Origin: Bradyrhizobium sp. YR681
Lineage (GTDB): Bacteria; Pseudomonadota; Alphaproteobacteria; Rhizobiales; Xanthobacteraceae
Reading direction: 5' to 3'
Assembly: GCF_000282615.1 (NCBI RefSeq)
Contig: NZ_AKIY01000202.1
Location: forward strand, 1 to 57,996
DNA: 57,996 bases
Shown: piece by piece, positions 28,042-35,461 of the stretch
Position numbering within the stretch: position 1 is the stretch's first letter
Layout of the letters: every line of letters starts with the position of its first letter
Notes under the pieces: model-generated
Told to the model about the DNA's origin: nothing
Databases searched by the model: none
The model's input: the letters and a program-made list of their open reading frames with translations, nothing else
Made by a program: the position numbers and the translations under genes

Positions 28042-29745
28042 ATGTCGAAGCCCAAGTTGTTCTTCAAGGCGCTGACCGAGACCGGCCCGTTGATCGCGCT
28101 GGGGACGGCGCTTGCGATTCTGGTCTCGGTCGCGGGACCCGCCTCGGCGCAGTTCTTCAACTTCCCCGGCTTCGGCGGTCCGCCGCAGCGCCAGGCCCCG
28201 CCGCCGCGCAACGGTGGAGGCGGGGGTGGCGGATGGTTCGGCGGCGACTTCTTCGCCCCCTTCCAGCAGCAACAGCCGCAGGCGCCGCGCCAGGATTTTT
28301 CGCGCGCGCCGGCACCCGCCAAGCGCGACACGACGCCCGACAAGAACGTGCTGGTGATCGGCGACGCCATGGCGGACTGGCTCGCCTATGGCCTGGAGGA
28401 CGCCTACAGCGAGCAGCCCGACATGGGCGTGATCCGCAAGCACAAGACCACGTCCGGCCTGATCAAGTACCAGCCGAAGGGTGAGCCCTCGGATTGGGCG
28501 GCGGCCGCGAAAGGCATCCTCGAGACCGAGAAGCCTGATGTGATCGTCGTCATGCTCGGCCTCAACGACCGCACCGCCATTCGCGAAGCCGCGCCCGACA
28601 AGCCTTCCGACAAGGACAAGAAGAACGACAAGGGCGCACGCACCAAGCCTCCAGGAAAGCCTGACGCCAAGCCGGGCGATGCCAAGCCCGACGCCGCCGC
28701 CAAGCCTGACGACAAGCCTGCTGACGCCGACCTGCCGCAGGACGATGCCGACAACGCCGACACGCCGGCAGCCGCCGCACCCGAGAAGACCGCGCGCAAC
28801 CCGAACGGCCTCACCGAATTCCGCGACGAGCGCTGGGTCGAACTCTACGGCAAGAAGATCGAGGAGCTCGCCGGCGTGCTCAAGGCCAAGGGCGTGCCGG
28901 TGCTCTGGGTCGGCCTGCCCGCGATCCGCGGCCCGAAGGGCACGGCGGACATGCTGTTCCTGGATTCGCTCTACCGCGAGGGCGCGGCCAAGGCTGGCAT
29001 CACCTATGTCGACGTGTGGGACGGTTTTGTCGACGAAGCCGGCCGCTTCCTCCAGAAGGGCCCGGACTTCGAAGGCCAGATCCGCCAGCTGCGCAGCGGT
29101 GACGGCGTCTTTTTCACCAAACCCGGCGCCCGCAAGCTCGCCCATTATGTCGAGCGCGAGATCACCCGCCTGCTCGCGGGACGCTCGGGCCCGATCGCAC
29201 TGCCGAGCGAGCCGGCGACGCCCGACACCAGCGTCGAGCCCGGCAAGCCGGCGCCGCGGCCGCTCGCAGGCCCGATCGTGCCGCTGGTTGCGGCCTCGAT
29301 CTCGACCGATCAATTGCTGGGCGGCCCGGGCTCGCGTCCCGCCGCCGTCGATGCGCTTGCTGCCAAGACGATGGTGAAGGGCGAGCCGCTGGCCGCGCCA
29401 GCGGGCCGCGCCGACGATTATGCCTGGCCGCGCCGCGAGGTCGGCCGCGAGCAGGCCAAGGGCGATACGCCGATGGCGGCGACGACGCCCGACGGCAGCG
29501 CTGCTGCTCCGGGCACGCCGGGCGCGGCTGCTGCAATCGCGCCGCAAAAGCTGGCGCCGAAGAAGCCGCCGGTGGCGCAGCCGGCGCAGGCCCAGCCGTC
29601 AATTCGCGATTTCTTCGGGTTTGGTTCGCCGCAGCCGGCGCCGCGTCAACTGGCGCCCGCGCCGGGGCCGCGCAATCCGGCTCAAAACCCCGCGATCCCG
29701 CGTCCGCCGGGTAACGTCGGCCGATCGGCGGAAGTGGTTCGGTAG
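28042..29745 (+). CDS. DUF459 SGNH-fold exported protein lacking catalytic Ser and His
   Basis: The 567-aa product has a signal peptide ending near GPASAQ, a Gly/Pro/Gln-rich linker, and an SGNH-hydrolase-like domain from about residue 102 to 385. Block I reads VLVIGDAMADWL, with Ala109 where the nucleophilic Ser of GDS is expected. Block III GLNDR (N175) is kept. Block V reads DGVFFTKPG, with Phe357 where DxxH enzymes have His. A Lys/Asp/Pro/Ala insert (about 195-245) splits the domain, and the last ~170 residues are Pro/Ala-rich. It may bind rather than cut cell-envelope glycans. The start lacks a strong ribosome-binding site. Confidence 0.85.
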   Translation: MSKPKLFFKALTETGPLIALGTALAILVSVAGPASAQFFNFPGFGGPPQRQAPPPRNGGGGGGGWFGGDFFAPFQQQQPQAPRQDFSRAPAPAKRDTTPDKNVLVIGDAMADWLAYGLEDAYSEQPDMGVIRKHKTTSGLIKYQPKGEPSDWAAAAKGILETEKPDVIVVMLGLNDRTAIREAAPDKPSDKDKKNDKGARTKPPGKPDAKPGDAKPDAAAKPDDKPADADLPQDDADNADTPAAAAPEKTARNPNGLTEFRDERWVELYGKKIEELAGVLKAKGVPVLWVGLPAIRGPKGTADMLFLDSLYREGAAKAGITYVDVWDGFVDEAGRFLQKGPDFEGQIRQLRSGDGVFFTKPGARKLAHYVEREITRLLAGRSGPIALPSEPATPDTSVEPGKPAPRPLAGPIVPLVAASISTDQLLGGPGSRPAAVDALAAKTMVKGEPLAAPAGRADDYAWPRREVGREQAKGDTPMAATTPDGSAAAPGTPGAAAAIAPQKLAPKKPPVAQPAQAQPSIRDFFGFGSPQPAPRQLAPAPGPRNPAQNPAIPRPPGNVGRSAEVVR

Positions 29746-29750
29746 TCGAC

Positions 29751-29894
29751 CTCGTCCCGGACGCGGCGCAGCACCGCTTGGTGATGCGACGCAGAGCCGG
29801 GACATCTGCTTCAAACCAGCATCTGCTTCAAAAAAGAATCGGCCCCGGCTCCGCGCAGCAGCTCTCTAGCGCTGCAGCGCGTCCGGGGCACGAG
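29751..29894. repeat. Palindromic repeat, same family as 7969-8099
   Basis: The ends CTCGTCCCGGACGCG and CGCGTCCGGGGCACGAG are inverted. CATCTGCTTCAAA occurs twice inside, 17 bp apart. It follows the DUF459 gene and precedes the convergent CsbD-like gene. Confidence 0.7.
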
Positions 29895-29908
29895 TACGTA
29901 CTTGTCGA

Positions 29909-30283
29909 CTAGCCGTAATAACGCCAGCGCGGCGGCGGACGGCGCGCGGGGCGCGACATCAGCAGCGCGAGTGCGAAGCCGATGCCGCCTGCGATCAGAA
30001 GCGAGCCGAGCGGATTGTCCTGCACCTTCTGGGCAATCGCCTGCGAACCATCGCGCAACGTCTCGGCCGGCTTGTCGTAGGCGTCCTTGGCATAGCTCGC
30101 CGCGGTCTCGCCGGCGTCACGCACGGCATCCTTGGCCTGGCCGTAGAGATTTTGCACGGTGCCGGCGGCTTCGCGTGCCTTGCCCGACGCCTGTGTCTGC
30201 GCATCGCCCGCGAGATCACCGACGGCGCCTTCTGCGCGTCCGGCAAACTCCTTGGCCGATCCGACGATTCGATCCTTGTCCAT
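29909..30283 (-). CDS. CsbD-like stress protein with C-terminal membrane segment
   Basis: The 124-aa product opens MDKDRIVGSAKEFAGRAEGA, the CsbD pattern of short amphipathic repeats found in general-stress proteins. The rest resembles DUF883-type proteins: helices with repeated KDA motifs, then the hydrophobic segment GSLLIAGGIGFALALLM and an Arg/Pro-rich tail. GAGGAGGAGC lies 4-13 nt before the ATG. It is probably stress-induced and membrane-associated; molecular role unknown. Confidence 0.8.
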   Translation of the reverse strand: MDKDRIVGSAKEFAGRAEGAVGDLAGDAQTQASGKAREAAGTVQNLYGQAKDAVRDAGETAASYAKDAYDKPAETLRDGSQAIAQKVQDNPLGSLLIAGGIGFALALLMSRPARRPPPRWRYYG

Positions 30284-30355
30284 GCTGCTCCTCCTCGGGG
30301 GTCTGCCGAGGTAACAGGTCAGGAGCGGCGCGGTTCCAAACCTCCGTGAAAGTGT

Positions 30356-30440
30356 GTAGCCAGGATGGAGCGAAGCGACATCCGGGGAGGTCTTTCGCGA
30401 GGCGAGAACCCCGAATTGCGCTGCGCTCCATCGGGGCTAC
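30356..30440. repeat. GTAGCC...GGCTAC palindromic repeat, copy 1
   Basis: GTAGCCAGGATGGAGCGAAG and GCTGCGCTCCATCGGGGCTAC are inverted ends, and inner ATCCGGGG pairs imperfectly with CCCCGAAT. The TAG stop of the adjacent SDR gene lies inside it. A second copy is at 32059-32146. Confidence 0.8.
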
Positions 30441-31174
30441 AGGATCAGCCCACCATCGACGACCAATGTCTGCCCGATGATGTAGGACGACAGCGGCGAG
30501 GCCAAGAACAGCGCCGCTCCCGCCATGTCAGCCGGCGTGCCCAATCGCCGCAGGGGGATGCGTGACAATGCATCCTCGAGGCGCTTGGGATTGTCGGTCG
30601 TCACCTTCGTCATCTTGGTATCGACCAGGCCTGGCGCGATGCCGTTGACGCGGATGCCGTCCTCGGCCCAGGCCTCGCCCAGCGTGCGCGTCAATCCGAC
30701 CGCGCCGGTCTTCGAGGCGTTATAGGCGGGATTGCCCATGGTGGAATGATAGGCCGCGGTCGAGGACACCATGATCAGCGCGCCCTTGGCATCCCGCAAC
30801 ATGGAATGAAACCGCGTCGCGCAGGCCATCAGGCTCATCAGATTGACCTCGACGACCTTGCGGAAGCCGGCCATCTCGAACTCGCCGCGGCGATAGATCA
30901 CCGCGCCCTGCGCAAGCACGAGGATGTCGAGCCGGTCGAAGGACGGCTTGAACGCTTCGATCGCACTGGGGTTGCTGACATCGAGCTGCGCGTAAGCAAG
31001 GCCGGTGAGATCGGAGCCTTCTTCCGCTGAATATTCCGTTGCGTGAGCACGCGTGCCGCACACCGCAACGTGCGCGCCCCTGATGCGAAAGGCTTGCGCG
31101 ATGCCGTTGCCGATCCCGCTGGAACCGCCGACGACCAGCGCCTGCCTGCCCGAGAAATCCAGCTCGTTTGCCAT
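30437..31174 (-). CDS. SDR-family oxidoreductase
   Basis: This 245-aa classical short-chain dehydrogenase has the cofactor motif VVGGSSGIGNG, catalytic Ser in VSSTAAY and YNASK (Tyr-x3-Lys). It ends with the usual GQTLVVDGGLIL. An Arg/Thr after the second strand (VCGTRAH) suggests NADP(H). AAAAGGGGAGG is upstream of the ATG. It is divergent from a second SDR gene 98 bp away. Substrate is unknown. Confidence 0.88.
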   Translation of the reverse strand: MANELDFSGRQALVVGGSSGIGNGIAQAFRIRGAHVAVCGTRAHATEYSAEEGSDLTGLAYAQLDVSNPSAIEAFKPSFDRLDILVLAQGAVIYRRGEFEMAGFRKVVEVNLMSLMACATRFHSMLRDAKGALIMVSSTAAYHSTMGNPAYNASKTGAVGLTRTLGEAWAEDGIRVNGIAPGLVDTKMTKVTTDNPKRLEDALSRIPLRRLGTPADMAGAALFLASPLSSYIIGQTLVVDGGLIL

Positions 31175-31272
31175 CGCGGCCTCCCCTTTTGTTTTGCTTG
31201 TTTGACCTGTCTGCGGATCGATGCCAGCCTTGTCAATCTCATAACAACAAACAAGACGCCCGAGGAAACAGC

Positions 31273-32052
31273 ATGTCCGAGTTCAGGCAGCTCAGCCGGT
31301 CCGTGAAGGGCCTGACCGTTCTCGTTACCGGCGCAGCCAGCGGCATGGGACGCGCGACGGCGCGCGTGTTCGCCGCGGAAGGCGCGAATGTCGCGGTCAC
31401 TGACCATGATGAGCAAGGCGCGTTCTCCGTCGCAGAAGAGATCGCTGCGCGCAGCGGTTCGGCGAAGGCGTGGAAGCTCGACGTTGCCGACGGCGGCGAG
31501 ATCAAGCGTGTGGTGGGTGATGTCGCCGCGCATTTTGGCGGGCTCGACATCATCGTCAACAATGCCGGCATCTCCGTGCGCGTCGCGATCGACGACGAGG
31601 CTTACGAGGACGCCTGGGCCAAGGGTATCGCCGTGATGCTGACGGCACATCCGCGCATCATCCGCGCCGCGCTGCCTCACTTGCGCAAGTCGAAGAGCCC
31701 GCGCATCGTCAACATCGCATCCACCGAAGCGCTCGGCGCCACGGCGCTGCACAGCCCCTATTCGGCGGCGAAGGGCGGCGTCGCGAGCCTGACCCGTTCG
31801 CTTGCCGTCGAGCTCGGCCGCGAGGGCATCACCGTCAATTGCATCTGCCCGGGGCCGATCCGCACCGCCATCACCGACCGCATCTCCGAGGAGCACAAGA
31901 CCATCTACGCCAGACGTCGCACTGCACTCGGCCGTTACGGCGACCCCGAGGAGGTCGCGCATATGACGCTGAGCCTGTGCCTGCCGGCGGCGTCCTTCCT
32001 CACCGGCGCAGTGATCCCGGTCGACGGTGGGTTGATGGCGCGGAACGCGTGA
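31273..32052 (+). CDS. SDR-family oxidoreductase
   Basis: The 259-aa short-chain dehydrogenase carries VLVTGAASGMGRATA for the cofactor, VTDHDEQ after strand two (an Asp, favouring NAD), NNAGISV and the catalytic YSAAK. It ends GAVIPVDGGLMARNA. The ATG at 31273 follows GAGGAAACAG; the open frame begins at 31168 inside the divergent neighbour. It is paired head-to-head with the other SDR gene and shares a 98-bp promoter region, so related substrates are plausible but not shown. Confidence 0.88.
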   Translation: MSEFRQLSRSVKGLTVLVTGAASGMGRATARVFAAEGANVAVTDHDEQGAFSVAEEIAARSGSAKAWKLDVADGGEIKRVVGDVAAHFGGLDIIVNNAGISVRVAIDDEAYEDAWAKGIAVMLTAHPRIIRAALPHLRKSKSPRIVNIASTEALGATALHSPYSAAKGGVASLTRSLAVELGREGITVNCICPGPIRTAITDRISEEHKTIYARRRTALGRYGDPEEVAHMTLSLCLPAASFLTGAVIPVDGGLMARNA

Positions 32053-32058
32053 GAGGCA

Positions 32059-32146
32059 CGTAGCCCGGATGGAGCGAAGCGCAATCCGGGACGGTCTTTC
32101 CGCGCGGTGAGAACCCCGGATTACGCTACGCTCCATCCGGGCTACG
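32059..32146. repeat. CGTAGCC...GGCTACG palindromic repeat, copy 2
   Basis: CGTAGCCCGGATGGAGCGAA and GCTACGCTCCATCCGGGCTA are inverted ends, closely matching the element at 30356-30440. The two copies bracket the SDR gene pair. Confidence 0.85.
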
Positions 32147-32245
32147 GGCTGCCATGCACACCGAGCGTTGACAACGTTGGGATCGGGAGTAGCTTTTTCA
32201 CCGACAGAGCGGGACCAACCGCTCGCGGTTCGCGGGAGAGACGCC

Positions 32246-33133
32246 ATGACGATCGCCATCCGGCAGCTTCAAAAACATTTTGTCGGCGAGGTCACGGGCC
32301 TCGATCTGCGGAAGCCGCTCACACCGGATGAGGCGCGCGAGGTCGAGGCGGCCATGGACAAGTACGCGGTGCTGGTCTTCCACGACCAGGACATCACCGA
32401 CGAGCAGCAGATGGGCTTCGCGCTGAACTTCGGCCAGCGCGAGGACGCGCGCGGCGGCACCGTCACGAAGGAGAAGGACTACCGGCTCCAGTCCGGCCTG
32501 AACGACGTCTCCAACCTCGGCAAGGACGGCAAGCCGCTGGCGAAGGACAGCCGCGCGCATCTGTTCAACCTCGGCAACTGCCTGTGGCATTCCGACAGCT
32601 CGTTCCGTCCGATCCCGGCCAAATTCTCGCTGCTGTCGGCGCGCGTGGTGAACCCGAAGGGCGGCAACACCGAATTCGCGGACATGCGCGCGGCCTATGA
32701 CGCGCTCGACGACGAGACCAAGGCGGAGATCGAGGATCTCGTCTGCGAGCACTCGCTGATGTATTCGCGGGGATCGCTCGGCTTCACCGAATATACCGAC
32801 GACGAAAAGCAGATGTTCAAGCCGGTGCTGCAACGGCTGGTGCGCACCCATCCCGTGCATCGCCGCAAGTCGCTGTATCTCTCATCGCATGCCGGCAAGA
32901 TCGTCAGCATGAGCGTGCCGGAGGGCAGGCTGTTGCTGCGCGATCTGAACGAGCACGCCACAAACGCGGAGTTCGTCTACGTCCACAAATGGAAGCTGCA
33001 CGACCTCGTGATGTGGGACAACCGCCAGACCATGCACCGCGTCCGCCGCTACGACCAGTCCCAGCCCCGCGACATGCGCAGGGCGACGGTGGCGGGGACC
33101 GAGCCGACGGTGCAGCAGCAGGCGGCGGAGTAG
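32246..33133 (+). CDS. TauD/TfdA-family Fe(II)/2-oxoglutarate dioxygenase
   Basis: The 295-aa enzyme probably hydroxylates a small substrate using O2 and 2-oxoglutarate, as TfdA and TauD do. The iron site is read as His and Asp in LWHSDSSF plus the distal His in NRQTMHRVRRY, and the Arg of MRRATVAG binds oxoglutarate. The ATG at 32246 follows GGGAGAGACGCC; the frame is open to 32168. It stands alone between two repeats. Taurine, a phenoxyacid or another acid are all possible substrates. Confidence 0.88.
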   Translation: MTIAIRQLQKHFVGEVTGLDLRKPLTPDEAREVEAAMDKYAVLVFHDQDITDEQQMGFALNFGQREDARGGTVTKEKDYRLQSGLNDVSNLGKDGKPLAKDSRAHLFNLGNCLWHSDSSFRPIPAKFSLLSARVVNPKGGNTEFADMRAAYDALDDETKAEIEDLVCEHSLMYSRGSLGFTEYTDDEKQMFKPVLQRLVRTHPVHRRKSLYLSSHAGKIVSMSVPEGRLLLRDLNEHATNAEFVYVHKWKLHDLVMWDNRQTMHRVRRYDQSQPRDMRRATVAGTEPTVQQQAAE

Positions 33134-33139
33134 GCGCGG

Positions 33140-33293
33140 CACATTCCGCTGTCGTCCCGGGGCGCGCGAAGCGCGAGCCCGGGACCCATAACCACAGGAT
33201 GGTATTTGGCGAAGACCGTGGTGACGAGCCTGCCTCAAACTCCACCCTGGGGTTATGGGTCCCCGCCTTCGCGGGGACGACAGCGGAAGGTGT
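33140..33293. repeat. Palindromic element, inverted relative of 23307-23471
   Basis: Ends ACATTCCGCTGTCGTCCC and GGGACGACAGCGGAAGGTGT are inverted. The internal GGGACCCATAACCACAGG and TTTGGCGAAGAC match the reverse complement of the 23.3-kb element, so both derive from one ~155-bp unit. Confidence 0.82.
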
Positions 33294-33313
33294 CGCGACA
33301 GCTGTTACACCAG

Positions 33314-33958
33314 CTAAGCGTGCCCGGCCTCGTTCGAGAGCATGCCGGGATCGATGCCGATCTTGCGTAGCGCGCGGCCGTACTTCTCGTCGACGTCGTC
33401 GCCGAAGATCAAATCCGCATCGGCATCGCAATGCAGCCAGCCGTTGCTCTGGATCTCGGTCTCGAGCTGGCCCGGCGCCCAGCCGGCATAGCCGAGCGCG
33501 AGGATGGCGTGCTTGGGGCCGGAGCCGTTGGCGATCGCGCGCAGGATGTCGACGGTTGCGGTGAGGCAGACGCCGTCGTCGATCCGCAGCGTCGCATTCT
33601 CGATGTAGAAGTCGCTGGAATGCAGCACGAAGCCGCGGCCGGTGTCGACCGGCCCGCCGCGCAGCACCTTCATGCTCTCGGCATTCTCCGGCAGCTTGAT
33701 GTGCTCGCCCTTCTTGATGATGCCGAGCTGCTGCAACAGCTCGGGGAAGTCGATGCTGCCGGCCGGATGGTTGACGATGATGCCCATGGCACCTTCGGCG
33801 GAATGGGCGCAGAGATAGATCACCGAGCGCTCGAAGCGCGCATCGCCCATCACAGGCATCGCGATCAGGAGCCGGCCGTCGAGATAGCCGGCCGAATTTG
33901 GAAGTGCGAGGCCGCCACTGCGGGTGCTCTCGCCCGTCCTCTTGCCTGTGGGAGCCAT
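33314..33958 (-). CDS. YqgE/AlgH family protein (UPF0301)
   Basis: The 214-aa product matches Yqg[21 protein letters not shown], then [20 protein letters not shown], and the later [17 protein letters not shown]. Members are conserved cytoplasmic proteins of unclear function; AlgH in Pseudomonas affects alginate regulation. The ATG at 33958 follows CCGGAGTGC. It is divergent from the DsbD-like gene with about 140 bp between. Confidence 0.92.
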   Translation of the reverse strand: MAPTGKRTGESTRSGGLALPNSAGYLDGRLLIAMPVMGDARFERSVIYLCAHSAEGAMGIIVNHPAGSIDFPELLQQLGIIKKGEHIKLPENAESMKVLRGGPVDTGRGFVLHSSDFYIENATLRIDDGVCLTATVDILRAIANGSGPKHAILALGYAGWAPGQLETEIQSNGWLHCDADADLIFGDDVDEKYGRALRKIGIDPGMLSNEAGHA

Positions 33959-34100
33959 GGGTGAAGCACTCCGGTTTCAATTCCTATCCTGATGTCGGGC
34001 CGGTCCGCTGTCAAATCAAGGCTTGCGCAGGCCTGATTCGAATGCCTCCATCACAAGCAATTCAATGGTTTGCCGGGGATGGCCCCTGTAAAGACGTACC

Positions 34101-34940
34101 ATGCTCACACAAGTTCCCATGCGTGCGGCGATTGGCGTCGCGACAACCCTGCTTGCGTCGTCGTTGGCATTTGCGGCCCGCGCCGACGATGCCTCGCCCT
34201 GGCAGCGCGACGGTCATTCCGCGGTGCGGCTCCTGGCGGGATCGCGCAGCGGCGCGGTGCTGCTCGGCGGTATCGCCTTCCAGCTTCAGCCCGGCTGGAA
34301 GACATATTGGCGCATGCCCGGCGATTCCGGCGTTCCGCCGCGGTTCGACTTCTCGAAGTCGGACAATGTCGAAGCGGTGACGGTGATGTGGCCGGCGCCG
34401 CTGAAATTCGACGACGGCGCGGGTGGCCATTCGATCGGCTATCACGACCAGATCGTGCTGCCGCTCCGCATCGTCGCCAAGGCGGCCGACAAGCCCGTGA
34501 CCCTGCGCGCCGAGATCAATTACGCGGTCTGCGAAAAACTCTGCATTCCCGTCGAGGCCAATGCCGAGCTCGGCTTCAACAGCGTGGCCTCGACCGAGGA
34601 CGCGAACTTGCGTGCCGCACTGGACACCGTGCCGAAGCCCGCCAATATCGGCGATCCCAACCCGCTGACCATCCGTGACGTCAAGCGCGACGGACCCAGG
34701 AACGTGGTGGTGGACGTCGTCGTGCCTGACAGCCGCAACGTCAATCTGTACGTGGAGGGGCCGACGCCGGACTGGTCGCTGCCGATCCCCGCGCCGGTCG
34801 AGCATGGCCCGGCCGGCGTGAAACGATTTACATTCGAGCTCGACGGGCTGCCGCCGGGCGCCAAGCCCGACGGCGCGGCGCTGAAATTCACGCTGGTGGG
34901 GCCGGAGAAGTCGTACGAGTTCAATACCAATTTGGAATAG
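34101..34940 (+). CDS. Exported protein with DsbD N-terminal-type domain
   Basis: The 279-aa product has a signal peptide (cleavage near AFAARA) and then a domain resembling the periplasmic N-terminal domain of DsbD: GWKTYWRMPGDSGVPP, GYHDQIVLPLRI and NYAVCEKLCIPVEA, whose C-x3-C pair would be the redox-active site. The DsbD membrane and thioredoxin domains are absent. It probably accepts or passes electrons to periplasmic thiols with a partner elsewhere. Two ATGs (34101, 34119) are possible. Confidence 0.82.
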   Translation: MLTQVPMRAAIGVATTLLASSLAFAARADDASPWQRDGHSAVRLLAGSRSGAVLLGGIAFQLQPGWKTYWRMPGDSGVPPRFDFSKSDNVEAVTVMWPAPLKFDDGAGGHSIGYHDQIVLPLRIVAKAADKPVTLRAEINYAVCEKLCIPVEANAELGFNSVASTEDANLRAALDTVPKPANIGDPNPLTIRDVKRDGPRNVVVDVVVPDSRNVNLYVEGPTPDWSLPIPAPVEHGPAGVKRFTFELDGLPPGAKPDGAALKFTLVGPEKSYEFNTNLE

Positions 34941-34968
34941 GCCGTCCCGGACGGAGCGACGAAACCGG

Positions 34969-35178
34969 TCAGGATGCAGGACAGACCTTCGAGGCCTGCT
35001 TTTCCTGCAATTTCTTCGTGCAATATGCGCTGCACCGCTGACCGCCGACCTTCGCGCAGTAGGCCAGGCACTTCTCGTATGAGCATCCCCACGCATCCGC
35101 CCGTGCCGGAGCCGCGGAATAGAGATCGACGCCGGCCATGATCGTGAGAACAGCCAGACAAGTCAGACATCGACGCAT
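34969..35178 (-). CDS. Small cysteine-rich exported peptide
   Basis: The 69-aa product has a signal peptide (MRRCLTCLAVLTIMAGVDLY, cleavage near ARA). A ~38-residue mature part follows with six cysteines: GCSYEKCLAYCAKV, QRCSAYC and a final KVC. The spacing suggests up to three disulfides. The ATG at 35178 has GAGGAGCG upstream; the frame is open to 35217. The family is not recognised. It converges on the DsbD-like gene, 28 bp apart, which is suggestive given that protein's thiol role. Confidence 0.72.
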   Translation of the reverse strand: MRRCLTCLAVLTIMAGVDLYSAAPARADAWGCSYEKCLAYCAKVGGQRCSAYCTKKLQEKQASKVCPAS

Positions 35179-35225
35179 AATTCGCTCCTCTTGAAAGGTG
35201 GTGATTGACGCAAACATCTCGCCAC

Positions 35226-35275
35226 GAATTGAAGGCCGTCAGGATTGAAGGCCGCCAGGAATTGAAGGTCACCAG
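35226..35275. repeat. Three tandem ~17-bp imperfect repeats
   Basis: GAATTGAAGGCCGTCAG, GATTGAAGGCCGCCAG and GAATTGAAGGTCACCAG follow each other directly. They lie 48 bp upstream of the Cys-rich peptide's start, in a 283-bp intergenic region. They could be repeated protein-binding sites. Confidence 0.8.
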
Positions 35276-35461
35276 GAGTGGGGATGATCCCCGACCAGCC
35301 CGACACCGGGTCAAAATCCCTGCGCACTCGGTCGGCCGCGCAAATTTCAATTGAAAGCAATATGCGGGTATCCTAGCAGCGCAGCTCCGTTCCGCAAGGA
35401 GGGAAGCGTGCTCCCGCGTACCGGCTGCCGCCGGCGCGACGATCCAACCGAATCTTAACGA

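Noticed and set aside
35226..35275. CRISPR array
   Set aside because: The repeats are adjacent with no spacers and there are no cas genes.
35163..35360. 65-aa minus-strand frame containing repeated LQF segments
   Set aside because: The apparent peptide repeat is just translation of the tandem DNA repeats, and no start signal is seen.
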